Source: Shewanella waksmanii ATCC BAA-643
Lineage (GTDB): Bacteria; Pseudomonadota; Gammaproteobacteria; Enterobacterales; Shewanellaceae
Reading direction: 5' to 3'
DNA length: 64,000 nt
NCBI RefSeq assembly: GCF_000518805.1
Contig: NZ_JAEH01000006.1
Location: forward strand, 107,341-171,340
Shown: positions 55,246-64,000 of the stretch, piece by piece
How the letters are laid out: every line of letters starts with the position of its first letter
Position numbering within the stretch: the stretch's first letter is position 1
The notes under the pieces: generated by a model
Seen by the model: the letters and a program-made list of their open reading frames with translations, nothing else
Told to the model about the DNA's origin: nothing
Database searches by the model: none
Made by a program: the position numbers and the translations under genes

Positions 55246-58200
55246 TTAAATCATGCTGTGATTGACCGCCTGTGTAAGCTTCTCAGCTTTAACAGCGCAC
55301 ACCTTAAACTCAGGAATTTTCGCAACAGGATCCAAGGCGTTATTGGTGAGCTTGTTAGCGGCAGCTTCGGCAAAATGGAAAGGTAAAAATAGCACGCCGA
55401 CTTGGGCACGTTTAGTCACAAAGGCTTGGATTTCAATACTGCCGCGTCGACTGGTCAGCTTGAGCATATCACCATTACTTACCCCTAAGCTTTGTGCATC
55501 AATCACCGAGATCATCACTTTAGGCGTAGCAATTTCATTCAGGCCTTGGGTTTTTCTGCTCAAGGTTCCGGTATGGAACTGCGCCAGCAAGCGACCCGTC
55601 GATAAGGTTAATGGGTATTCTTGGCATGGTGTTTCGGCACTTTGTCGGTAGCTAACCGGGCGCATTTTCCCAAGGCCTCGGGTGAATTTTCGGGTATGTA
55701 AAATCGGCGTACCTGGGTGACCATCCGCTGGACAGGGCCACTGGATCCCCATACGGCCATTACTGGTGTTGGGGTCCATGTTTGCCCAGCTGATACCGCG
55801 GTACTGTGGGGTCACTGCGGTAACTTCATGCCATATCTGTTGTTCACTCTGGTAATGCCAATCTGCGCCCATCTGCATTGCGAGGTCGTTGATAATTTGC
55901 CAATCCGCCTTGGCTTGCTTTGGCGGCTCAACCGCCGCTTGCAGCTGCTGCACGCGTCGTTCAGTGTTAGTAAAGTGCCCGCGCTTTTCGGCAAAGCTAA
56001 ATGCCGGAAGCACCACGTCTGCCAACTGGGCCGTTTCGGTTAAAAAGATATCTTGCACCACCAACAGTTCAGCGTTTTGCAGCCCACGTAACACATGAGC
56101 TTGATCAGGATCGCTAAGCACGGGGTTTTCACCCATTACGTACAGGGCTTTAAGCTCGCCATGGTAAAGTGCATGCATCATTTCAGTGGCAGCTAGCCCA
56201 ATGCTGTGGGGTAGCTCCTCTTTGTTCCAAGCTCGGCGAAAGCGCATTTGGATTAGTGGGTCATCAATTTTCTGATAGCCGCTAAAATAGTTTGGCAACG
56301 CGCCCATATCGCAAGCACCTTGTACATTGCTCTGTCCCCTGAGCGGGTTAATGCCAGCACCTTCAATGCCAATATTACCGCACAGTAGTTGTAAGTTCGC
56401 GATAGCGGTAACATTGTCATGGCCTGAGGTGTGTTGAGTGATCCCCATGGCGTAAAAGACCGCTGTTTTCTGCGCTGTTCCTATCATTTTGGCAAGCTTC
56501 GCAATGTCAGCTGCGGCAATGCCGGTCACTTTCTCGGCGTTAGCGAGATTGTAGTTCGGCTGCATGACTTCTTCATATAGTTCGCTATAGCCTTCTACTC
56601 GCTCAGCTAGATAATCCAGATCATGCCAATCATTGATAATGATTTGCTGCATGACAGCATTAAGTAGCATCACGTCGCTACCGGGCTTTTGCGCGACATA
56701 AAGCTCAGCACTGTCGGCAATATCAACCCGCTTAGGATCGGCCACCACCAAGCGGGCGCCGTGTTGGGTTAGCGCTCGTTTAATACGAGAGGCGATGATC
56801 GGATGCGCATTGGTGGTGTCTGATCCGATAATGAAAATCAGATCGGCATGGTCGATACTGGCAATATCATTGGTCATTGCACCACTGCCTAGCACATCAT
56901 ATAACGCGGTAACGGTAGAGGCATGGCAGAGTCGAGCACAGTGATCAATGTTGTTGGTGCCAATAACGCTGCGGAAAAACTTTTGGAATAGATAGTTATC
57001 TTCGTTGGTGGCTTTTGCAGAGGCTAGGCCTGCAATGGCATCGCTACCATGAGCTTGTTTAATTTCGCTTAACTTAGTGGCGATGTAACGGACCGCTTCT
57101 GCCCAACTGGCTGCCACTAGTTGACCTTGTTTGCGAATTAACGGTGTTTGTAGGCGCTGCTGGTCATTAATAAAATCAAATCCAAACCGGCCTTTTACAC
57201 ATAACATCCCTTGATTGACCGGTGAGTCATCATCGCCCGTGACGTGGATGACTTTATTGAGGTTTTCATCGACGTGCAGGTTCAATCTACAGCCCACGCC
57301 GCAATAGGTACAAATTGTTGAGGTCACTTTTAACGGCGTTGTTTGGCCTTGAAGTTGCGCGCGCTGGTCACTCAATGCACCGGTCGGACAAACCTGCACA
57401 CAACCGCCGCATTGTACACATTGGCTGTCGGCCATCGAGGCTCTAAAACCGACTCGCGGGGCACGCCGTTGTGGCGCATTTGTCGCAGTACTTTGTGAGT
57501 CGGTCTGCGGCAATGCGTGAAAATGATCGGCTTCAAAGCTAATTGCTTTGTGCCCAGCTTGTTGATGACAAACCTCTACACACGCACCACAGCTTATACA
57601 ACGGTTAGCATCAAACTCGATAAATGGACTGCTACTGTCTTGGGTAAACTGTCTGGCCGCGCTTTTGGCTGGATCAACTGAGACCTGATATTGAGTGGCG
57701 TAATCACGCAAGCCACACTGGGTATTAGCTTGGCAACCGCAACTTAAACAGCGTTGCGCCTCCGCGATTGCACTATCGCTATTCAGTCCCAGCTCCACTT
57801 CGTTGAAATTATGCTGTCGTGCTTTGGCGCTCAGCTCCACGGCTTTGGCTCGTGGTACCGGGGTAACATCAGCAAAATGTTGTGCAGAAAGTTGCCCATT
57901 GTCGGCCTTAACTGAGTTGAACACTTGCTGATTGAGCTGGCAACTTAATTGGCCATTTAACAGTTTTTCGATGGCATCGGCCGCTTTCTTGCCATCGGCG
58001 ACAGCTGCAATCGCTGTGGCTGGGCCTGTGCGGGAGTCACCCAGAACAAATAGCTTTTCAACCCCAGCGGACATGGTGTGTTGGCAACCTTGAAAAGTAT
58101 TCCAGCGGGTGAGGGCCACTTCGCCAGTGGATAATTGGCTTTGTGGGTGGTTAAGAAATGTCATATCAGGTGTTTGCGAAACAGCGGGAATGACAGTATC

Positions 58201-59475
58201 AAAGCACTCAGTGAAAGTCTCTCCGGTGCTGACAGGGCGGCGCCGTCCCGAGCTATCGGCTTCGCCAAGTGCCATTTTTTCGAACGTAATTGCATTAACC
58301 CGTCCGTTGCTGTCGCCGTGGTTTTGAATCGGATTAGTTAAGAAGTAAAACTCCACACCTTCGAACTCTGCCTCTTCAATCTCGTACACTTCTGCAGGCA
58401 TCTCTTCACGGGTACGGCGATAGACCAGTGTCACTGCCGCCCCTTGACGAATGGCGGTACGGGCGCAATCAATTGCAGTATTGCCGCCACCAATGACAGC
58501 CACTTTACGTCCCAACTGCAGTGATTGTTCAGTGCAATGATCTTTAAGGTAGTCGACACCCAGAAAACAGCCCGCCAAATCGCTACCCGGGTAGGTCATC
58601 GGTACGGCTTTTTGGGCACCAATTGCGAGGCAAACCGCATCATAATCATTGATTAGTTGCTCTAAGTGGATATCGCGTCCTAGCTGCTGATTGAGCAATA
58701 TGCTCAAGCCATTTTGGCAAAGGATATCTATCTCTTGGTCCAATATGGCTTTGGGCAGGCGATATTCAGGGATGCCATACCTGAGCCAACCTCCCGCTTG
58801 GGGCATGGCTTCAAATATACTGACATCATGGCCATTGTTGCTTAAATAAAAGCCAGCACTTATCCCCGCTGGACCACTACCAATAATGGCAATTTTCTTG
58901 TGTGTGAGTGGTGCTCGCTCGGGGATATAAGGGCTTTTTGCCGCATCGAGATCGGCGGCATGGCGCTTGAGTTGCCTAATTGCCACTGGGGAATCTACCG
59001 CCGAGCGTCGGCAGGCATCTTCACAAAAGGCGGGACATACTCGACCAATTGATTGGGGTAATGGCAAGGTTTGCTTAATTATTTTAACCGCTTGCTGATG
59101 ATTACCTTGAGCAATGTGGTGCAAGTAGGCTTGTACATCGACACCGGCTGGGCAAGCCTGCTGGCAAGGGGCTTCGCAGTCTGCAAAGTGATCGTCTAAC
59201 AGGTGATTAAGTGCTTGTTGCCTAAGCTCAGTTAGCTGGCTCGACTGAGTAATGACACGGGTATTGCTGCATACTAGGGTCTGGCAGGCTTTGACCACGG
59301 CAGTGTTGCCGTCAGCTGATTGCACCTCAACCACACATAGGCCGCACTCTTGTTGCTTTTCACCTTGATGATGACAAAGGTTGGGAATTTCGAAATCTAA
59401 ACGTTTTGCACAGGTGAGTATCGACTCGCCTTGTACAGCATCTACTGCTTGCCCATCAAGAGTGAATGTAATCAT
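55246..59475 (-). CDS. fdhF: Formate dehydrogenase alpha subunit fused to a GltD-like flavoprotein and ferredoxin domains
   Basis: A 1409-residue multi-domain enzyme. Order: a 2Fe-2S ferredoxin with C34, C44 and C47; a GltD-type double iron-sulfur segment (CEAPCQQACPAGVD and GRVCPAFCEDAC); an FAD domain (IAIIGSGPAGISAG, near 190) and an NAD(P) domain ([14 protein letters not shown], near 330); two 4Fe-4S ferredoxin motifs (CISCGACVEVC near 625, CVQCGGCVQVC near 685); then a complete molybdopterin oxidoreductase with CTYCGVGC near 725. The active-site residue is Cys850 (CARLCHAS), where E. coli FdhF has selenocysteine. It probably couples formate oxidation to NAD(P) within one chain. Start ATG 59475 has AAGGG; the frame extends to 59535. 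The formate assignment is by closeness to FdhF. No fdhD adjacent. Confidence 0.85.
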   Translation of the reverse strand: MITFTLDGQAVDAVQGESILTCAKRLDFEIPNLCHHQGEKQQECGLCVVEVQSADGNTAVVKACQTLVCSNTRVITQSSQLTELRQQALNHLLDDHFADCEAPCQQACPAGVDVQAYLHHIAQGNHQQAVKIIKQTLPLPQSIGRVCPAFCEDACRRSAVDSPVAIRQLKRHAADLDAAKSPYIPERAPLTHKKIAIIGSGPAGISAGFYLSNNGHDVSIFEAMPQAGGWLRYGIPEYRLPKAILDQEIDILCQNGLSILLNQQLGRDIHLEQLINDYDAVCLAIGAQKAVPMTYPGSDLAGCFLGVDYLKDHCTEQSLQLGRKVAVIGGGNTAIDCARTAIRQGAAVTLVYRRTREEMPAEVYEIEEAEFEGVEFYFLTNPIQNHGDSNGRVNAITFEKMALGEADSSGRRRPVSTGETFTECFDTVIPAVSQTPDMTFLNHPQSQLSTGEVALTRWNTFQGCQHTMSAGVEKLFVLGDSRTGPATAIAAVADGKKAADAIEKLLNGQLSCQLNQQVFNSVKADNGQLSAQHFADVTPVPRAKAVELSAKARQHNFNEVELGLNSDSAIAEAQRCLSCGCQANTQCGLRDYATQYQVSVDPAKSAARQFTQDSSSPFIEFDANRCISCGACVEVCHQQAGHKAISFEADHFHALPQTDSQSTATNAPQRRAPRVGFRASMADSQCVQCGGCVQVCPTGALSDQRAQLQGQTTPLKVTSTICTYCGVGCRLNLHVDENLNKVIHVTGDDDSPVNQGMLCVKGRFGFDFINDQQRLQTPLIRKQGQLVAASWAEAVRYIATKLSEIKQAHGSDAIAGLASAKATNEDNYLFQKFFRSVIGTNNIDHCARLCHASTVTALYDVLGSGAMTNDIASIDHADLIFIIGSDTTNAHPIIASRIKRALTQHGARLVVADPKRVDIADSAELYVAQKPGSDVMLLNAVMQQIIINDWHDLDYLAERVEGYSELYEEVMQPNYNLANAEKVTGIAAADIAKLAKMIGTAQKTAVFYAMGITQHTSGHDNVTAIANLQLLCGNIGIEGAGINPLRGQSNVQGACDMGALPNYFSGYQKIDDPLIQMRFRRAWNKEELPHSIGLAATEMMHALYHGELKALYVMGENPVLSDPDQAHVLRGLQNAELLVVQDIFLTETAQLADVVLPAFSFAEKRGHFTNTERRVQQLQAAVEPPKQAKADWQIINDLAMQMGADWHYQSEQQIWHEVTAVTPQYRGISWANMDPNTSNGRMGIQWPCPADGHPGTPILHTRKFTRGLGKMRPVSYRQSAETPCQEYPLTLSTGRLLAQFHTGTLSRKTQGLNEIATPKVMISVIDAQSLGVSNGDMLKLTSRRGSIEIQAFVTKRAQVGVLFLPFHFAEAAANKLTNNALDPVAKIPEFKVCAVKAEKLTQAVNHSMI

Positions 59476-59722
59476 TGCAATTGCCCTTAGTTGGACCCTG
59501 AAGAGATTACTCGGCATTCCATCACATTGAGTCAATACATTATTAGCGGGTCACTTTTTGATATTGATTAGCAGTATAACCATAAGCGGGCGTACATCTG
59601 TGCGGTGGACGGGTAGGGATCGATAAATTTGCTGTCGGAGTCACAAAATTCACAGGCTTGTTATCGGCTGGTGGTTGTTTTTTAGTGTGAGGGTTGATTG
59701 GCTGTTGCTAACGTTGTGGTCG

Positions 59723-60706
59723 TCAACGGGTCATTTTTTTTACAAATACCACCACATACAGGGCAATGGTAAAGCTGCCGGTAAAGGCCTCAATGGCGGC
59801 AATGGCTCTAGATAGTCCAATGGGAGTAAAGTCACCATATCCCAACGTGGTAAAGGTGACGACGGAGTAATAAATACAGTTAAACAGCAATACTAAATTG
59901 GCTTTTAGGCCGTTGTCTAAATTGAAAATATGCACTTCATCGCTGTAATTTAGCCCGGTGAACATATACAAAATGGCACAGATAAAAATCAATGCCAAAG
60001 AGAAGCCAATCACCCGCATGGGGGCTTCACCATAACCACAAAACAAATCAATGGCTTTAGAGATGAAACGTTGGCTGCTAAATCTGGGCATTAAGTGACG
60101 GCGCATGGTGAGCTCTTTTTGTAAAAAGTGGCCTCCCATGGCAAATAGCCCTTCTCGTTCAGCGGCTTTGCGTAGATCGCGGTAAATCTCTTCTGTTTGC
60201 TCAAAGTAGTCTTTGGCAATTTCAGCTTCACCGACTTTTTCGGCTTCTTTGGCCATGCGCTCTTGCTTGATAACTTTACCAACATTGATATTTTCGATGC
60301 GAGCGCCATTCCACTTTATTCCGAGCAGATTGCAGTTGATAAGATTGGCACAGTGCAGATTGGAATCTCGCAAATCTGCTTTCATCAAGCTGGCGTTTTG
60401 GAGGTTGAGGTTAAATAAGTGCGCACCTTGTAGATCGGCACGGTACAGCTCTGCATGGCTCATATCAAAGCCGGTTTTTTGATGGTGGCGCACTAAGTCT
60501 ATGCCTGCAAGCTTGGCATTTTTTAATGCAATCCCCCGCAGCATTCCCCCTTGGCGGGCATAGGCTTCAAGGCGGGCAGCGTCGTCGGGATGGTCTTTAA
60601 CTATTTTAGGGTCGTGCCAATAGCATAAGCCAGATGGCTCAGCCGGCTCATGGCATGAAAACCCTTCATCTTCGTGATAGCAGCATGTTGGTGTTTTATC
60701 GTTCAT
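59723..60706 (-). CDS. Pentapeptide-repeat protein with C-terminal potassium channel pore
   Basis: 327 residues. N-terminal cysteine/histidine-rich piece (CCYHEDEGFSCHEPAEPSGLCYWHD) that looks able to bind a metal. Pentapeptide repeats follow at about 55-135 (A(D/N)LxG pattern: LKNAKLAGIDL, AELYRADLQGAHLFNLNLQNASLMKADLRDSNLHCANL), then a helical linker. A two-helix potassium channel domain ends the protein with the selectivity filter TTLGYGDFTP between membrane segments (about 230-325). A cytoplasmic ligand- or protein-gated channel is likely. Start ATG 60706; a TTG one codon earlier is possible. Monocistronic, divergent from prfB. Confidence 0.88.
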   Translation of the reverse strand: MNDKTPTCCYHEDEGFSCHEPAEPSGLCYWHDPKIVKDHPDDAARLEAYARQGGMLRGIALKNAKLAGIDLVRHHQKTGFDMSHAELYRADLQGAHLFNLNLQNASLMKADLRDSNLHCANLINCNLLGIKWNGARIENINVGKVIKQERMAKEAEKVGEAEIAKDYFEQTEEIYRDLRKAAEREGLFAMGGHFLQKELTMRRHLMPRFSSQRFISKAIDLFCGYGEAPMRVIGFSLALIFICAILYMFTGLNYSDEVHIFNLDNGLKANLVLLFNCIYYSVVTFTTLGYGDFTPIGLSRAIAAIEAFTGSFTIALYVVVFVKKMTR

Positions 60707-60930
60707 CAAAAAAGTATAGACAGCAGCAAGAAGATTTGTGAAAGCAAGCGCTTTAAAAATCTTTGTTAGCCTAGTTAATAGGCCTAACGGCGAGGTTTTA
60801 GACCATGCTGGCTATAGAGCATATCTTAGGGGCTCAATTAGTGTTCATCTTCTCTAGGCGTGCAGGCTCGATTGGGGTAAAATACGCGGTTTGTAATTTT
60901 GCCTAACGTAACCAAAAGTAGATTAGAGTC

Positions 60931-62029
60931 ATGTTTGAAGTAAATCCGGTTAAATTTAAAATCAAGGAGCTGGCTGATCGCACCCAACTTCTTCGGGGGT
61001 ATCTTTGACTACGATGCTAAAAGTGAGCGTCTAGAAGAAGTTAGCCGAGAGCTAGAAAGTGCGGAAGTGTGGAACAACCCTGACAATGCCCAAGCGTTAG
61101 GCAAAGAGCGAGCATCGCTTGAGGCCGTGGTGAAAACCATCAATGACATGGATAGCGGCCTAGAAGATATTGTAGGCTTGTTAGAGTTAGCGATAGAAGA
61201 AAACGACGAAGAGACATTTAATGATGCTAATAGTGAATTGGCAGATTTAGAGAAACGTCTTGAAGAACTCGAATTTCGTCGTATGTTCTCAGGCCCACAT
61301 GATGCGTCAGATTGTTATCTTGATATTCAATCGGGTTCAGGCGGTACAGAGGCTCAAGATTGGGCCAATATGGTATTGCGTATGTTCTTGCGTTGGGGTG
61401 AAGCCCACGACTACAAGCCTGAACTTATTGAGGTGACCGCCGGTGATGTGGCGGGGATTAAAGGTGCGACCGTTAAATTTACCGGTGAGTATGCCTTTGG
61501 TTCACTGCGTACCGAAACCGGGGTACACCGCTTAGTTCGTAAGTCGCCATTTGATTCGTCGGGTAAACGCCATACCTCTTTTTGCTCGGTTTTTGTCTAC
61601 CCAGAAATTGATGACTCGATTGAGATTGATATCAACCCTGCCGATTTGCGCGTCGATACTTATCGCGCTTCAGGGGCGGGTGGTCAGCACGTCAACAAAA
61701 CAGAATCGGCAATCCGTATTACCCATTTACCGACCAATACGGTTGTGCAGTGTCAAAATGACCGCTCACAGCATAAAAACCGTGATGCGGCGATGAAGCA
61801 ATTAAAAGCAAAACTGTATGAGCTAGAAATGCTCAAACAAAATGCAGATAAGCAAGCAGCAGAAGACGCTAAGTCTGATATTGGCTGGGGTAGCCAAATT
61901 CGTTCTTACGTACTTGATGATGCCCGTATTAAAGATTTACGTACCGGCGTAGAAAGCCGGAATACCCAGAGCGTCCTTGATGGCGATCTGGACAAGTTTA
62001 TTGAAGCTAGCCTGAAATCTGGCCTTTAA
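60931..62029 (+). CDS. prfB: Peptide chain release factor 2 (with programmed +1 frameshift)
   Basis: Recognises UAA and UGA stop codons. ATG 60931 opens a 25-codon frame that meets in-frame TGA at 61006-61008. Translation resumes one base later (GAC at 61007) through to 62029, giving 365 residues, the normal RF2 length. Motifs in the main frame: [12 protein letters not shown] (stop-codon SPF tripeptide) and [15 protein letters not shown] (GGQ, peptidyl hydrolysis). lysS follows 12 bases later, the conserved prfB-lysS order. Coordinates span both frames. Confidence 0.96.
60994..61009 (+). promoter_or_regulatory. prfB autoregulatory +1 frameshift site
   Basis: CGGGGGTATCTTTGAC contains the classical RF2 element: an internal Shine-Dalgarno-like GGGGG, then the slippery CTT TGA C. 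When RF2 is scarce, ribosomes pause at TGA and slip +1 to read GAC, so RF2 controls its own synthesis. Confidence 0.95.
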
Positions 62030-62041
62030 CGAGAGAAGAAG

Positions 62042-63544
62042 ATGACTGAACAAACACAAGATGAGAACAAGTTAATTGCAGAACGCCGTGCTAAGTTAGA
62101 GCACATTCGTGCGAACTGCCCAGCTAACGGTCACCCAAATAACTTCGATCGAAAACACAAGGCAGCGGACATTCAGAAAGAATATGGCCACTTCTCAAAA
62201 GAAGAGCTTGAAGGCATGGGCATCCAGCGTTCAATCGCTGGTCGTGTTATGGCTAAGCGTGGTCCATTCTTAGTGATTCAAGATGTCTCTGGTCGCATCC
62301 AAGCTTATGCTGGTAAAGATGTGCAGAAAGACCTAAAAGCGACATACCAAGGTCTTGATATTGGCGACATCATTGGCGTAACCGGTCAACTTCACCTTTC
62401 AGGTAAAGGTGACTTATATGTCAACATGGAAGACTACCAACTGCTGACTAAAGCGTTGCGTCCATTACCAGAGAAATTCCACGGTCTGTCAGATCAAGAG
62501 ACGCGTTACCGTCAGCGTTATGTTGACCTCATCGTTAACGAAGATTCGCGCGAAGCTTTTGTTATGCGCTCTAAAGTGGTTACCGCTATTCGTAACTTCA
62601 TGGTGAAAAAAGAGTTCATGGAGGTGGAAACCCCAATGATGCACAGCATCCCTGGTGGTGCTTCAGCTCGCCCATTCATTACTCACCACAATGCGCTAGA
62701 TATCGAAATGTATCTGCGTATCGCACCCGAGCTTTATCTTAAGCGTTTGGTTGTCGGTGGCTTTGAGCGCGTATTTGAAGTTAACCGTAACTTCCGTAAC
62801 GAAGGCTTATCACCTCGTCATAACCCAGAATTCACTATGATGGAATTCTATATGGCGTATGCAGATTACAACGATCTAATGGATCTGACTGAAGAGATGC
62901 TAAGTTCAATTGCAACCGAACTTTGTGGTTCTCCACAGTTACCATATGGCGAGCACACGGTTGATTTTGGTGGCCCATACGCCCGTATGAGCATGCTAGA
63001 TGCGATTAAGAAGTACAATCCAGACAACGAAACAATTCAGTCTATGACTTACGAAGAAGTTAAAGACGTTGAATTCATGCGCAACCTTGCTAAAAGCATT
63101 GGGATGACCATCGAGAAGTTCTGGACTTGCGGTCAGCTACTGGAAGAGATTTTTGGTGAAACCGCTGAGCCTAAGCTAATGCAACCTACCTTCATTACGG
63201 GTTACCCAGCAGATATCTCACCATTAGCACGTCGTAACGATGAAAACCACTTCATTACCGACCGCTTTGAGTTCTTCATCGGTGGCCGCGAAGTGGCTAA
63301 TGGTTTCTCTGAGCTTAACGATGCTGAAGATCAAGACAACCGCTTTAAAGCGCAAGTTGATGCTAAAGATGCCGGTGATGATGAAGCCATGTTCTACGAT
63401 GCTGACTACATCACTGCACTAGAGCATGGTCTGCCACCAACCGCTGGTCAAGGTATCGGTATCGATCGTCTAGTGATGTTGTTCACCAACACTCACACAA
63501 TTCGTGACGTGATCCTATTCCCTGCGATGCGCCCACAAGGGTAA
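62042..63544 (+). CDS. lysS: Lysyl-tRNA synthetase, class II
   Basis: 500 residues. N-terminal OB-fold anticodon-binding domain ([23 protein letters not shown]). Class II motif 1 ([11 protein letters not shown]), motif 2 ([22 protein letters not shown]) and motif 3 ([11 protein letters not shown]) are complete. Charges tRNA-Lys. Directly downstream of prfB as in E. coli, probably co-transcribed. Codon use is optimised. Own terminator. Confidence 0.97.
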   Translation: MTEQTQDENKLIAERRAKLEHIRANCPANGHPNNFDRKHKAADIQKEYGHFSKEELEGMGIQRSIAGRVMAKRGPFLVIQDVSGRIQAYAGKDVQKDLKATYQGLDIGDIIGVTGQLHLSGKGDLYVNMEDYQLLTKALRPLPEKFHGLSDQETRYRQRYVDLIVNEDSREAFVMRSKVVTAIRNFMVKKEFMEVETPMMHSIPGGASARPFITHHNALDIEMYLRIAPELYLKRLVVGGFERVFEVNRNFRNEGLSPRHNPEFTMMEFYMAYADYNDLMDLTEEMLSSIATELCGSPQLPYGEHTVDFGGPYARMSMLDAIKKYNPDNETIQSMTYEEVKDVEFMRNLAKSIGMTIEKFWTCGQLLEEIFGETAEPKLMQPTFITGYPADISPLARRNDENHFITDRFEFFIGGREVANGFSELNDAEDQDNRFKAQVDAKDAGDDEAMFYDADYITALEHGLPPTAGQGIGIDRLVMLFTNTHTIRDVILFPAMRPQG

Positions 63545-63581
63545 TGATTGATTAAGCCGTTGGCTTAAGAATCACATAAAA

Positions 63582-63608
63582 AAAACCAGCCTCAGGGCTG
63601 GTTTTTTT
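63582..63608 (+). terminator. Rho-independent terminator of prfB-lysS
   Basis: A 10-bp stem AAAACCAGCC (63582-63591) / GGCTGGTTTT (63596-63605), 4-base loop, T run to 63608. Confidence 0.9.
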
Positions 63609-63823
63609 GTGAAGTTGGTTTATCAAGCTATTCTGTTTTTTATACTTGCAACTGATTTCTCTATTATATGGATGGGGAATTGTGGGGTTTCTTTTCCATC
63701 TATATATGTTTTACTTGTCGCTTCAGAGTTTTCAGCGCAAAGCTTAATGCACCAGCCTTGGTAAGCCCCTAGAACAGTAGACACTTCATAGAGTTATAAT
63801 GAACCAAAAATATGAGGTGTTAC

Positions 63824-64000
63824 ATGCGCGGAAAGCGATATCCCGACGAATTTAAAATCGAAGCCGTTAAACAAGTTACAGAACGTGGTCACCAGATCGC
63901 CGATGTGGCAGAGAGATTAGGCGTTACTCCCAAAAGTTTGCACAACTGGATTAACAAGTTTGATAAGCCAGAAAAGCAACACGTCACCATTGATAATCAA
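63824..64000 (+). mobile_element. IS3-family insertion sequence, start of orfA transposase (partial)
   Basis: The last 59 codons of the window encode MRGKRYPDEFKIEAVKQV, a helix-turn-helix segment (QIADVAERLGVTPKSLHNWI) and NKFDKPEKQ, the standard beginning of IS3-family OrfA (IS3_transposase_1-like HTH_Tnp). AGGTG ahead of ATG 63824 could be the ribosome site. The left end of the element is probably near 63776 (around AGTAGACACTTCA), but without the right end the inverted repeat cannot be confirmed. The element is cut by the window edge. Confidence 0.85.

Noticed and set aside
55246..59475. Selenocysteine at the formate dehydrogenase active site
   Set aside because: The codon at the active-site position (56926-56928, minus strand) is TGC, cysteine, not TGA.
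1..64000. CRISPR arrays, tRNA and rRNA genes
   Set aside because: No regularly spaced repeats, tRNA cloverleaf ends or rRNA conserved blocks were seen on reading; a covariance-model scan would be the decisive check.

Overview
The window reads as a chromosomal segment of a marine gammaproteobacterium, most likely Shewanella or a very close relative. The strongest taxonomic signals are a four-haem periplasmic flavocytochrome c fumarate reductase of the FccA type, ArcA, an E. coli-like lysC with a lysine riboswitch, AsnC, DUF3581 and DUF3293 proteins, a GlyGly-CTERM-like subtilase, and the hrpB-mrcB and prfB-lysS gene orders. No rRNA, tRNA or CRISPR array was seen. The only mobile DNA recognised is the first part of an IS3-type insertion sequence at the right edge.

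Layout. 1-6.6 kb: the end of hrpB, then mrcB (PBP1b), a hexapeptide acetyltransferase, a FecA-like TonB receptor with a candidate Fur box, and a DUF3581 protein. 7.0-12.5 kb: a tight three-gene operon encoding an SMC-like coiled-coil ATPase (DUF3584 type) with MukE/MksE-like and MukF/MksF-like partners. It looks like a condensin or Wadjet-related complex with no nuclease gene beside it. 13-19.9 kb: an SDF-family Na+ symporter, a two-component pair (a histidine kinase with a periplasmic solute-binding sensor and an NtrC-like regulator with a degenerate AAA+ domain), and divergent fccA. The kinase-fccA divergent region holds a CRP-like site and two matching ATGCA-N4-TGCAT palindromes 30 bp apart. 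20-28.4 kb: fbp, a DPP IV-type peptidase, arcA, a DUF3293 protein, and the lysine riboswitch-lysC unit followed by a frameshifted succinylglutamate desuccinylase-like gene.

28.7-37 kb: a large secreted subtilase, asnC, rluA, a CadC-like membrane regulator with a beta-propeller sensor, and a small exported protein. 37.4-44.7 kb: a small membrane protein/methyltransferase operon, a dienelactone hydrolase, a spermidine-synthase-like protein, ahpC and ahpF (separated by a terminator), a diguanylate cyclase and a YjfB-like small motility protein. 44.8-55.2 kb: a thioredoxin-DsbD-like membrane protein, an OmpA-like periplasmic fragment, an OhrR-like MarR regulator, a short GlpD-like oxidoreductase, rlmC, a seven-repeat FG-GAP lipoprotein, chrA and a chemotaxis receptor. 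55.2-64 kb: a giant single-chain formate dehydrogenase fused to a GltD-like flavoprotein, a pentapeptide-repeat potassium channel, prfB with its programmed +1 frameshift, lysS, and the IS3 start.

The themes are anaerobic and redox metabolism (fccA, arcA, formate dehydrogenase fusion, thiol-disulfide protein), peroxide defence (ahpCF, OhrR-like) and chromosome organisation. The stretches most worth follow-up are the condensin-like operon, the fccA/two-component locus with its paired operators, and the formate dehydrogenase fusion. All functional statements are by motif recognition; no database search was possible.
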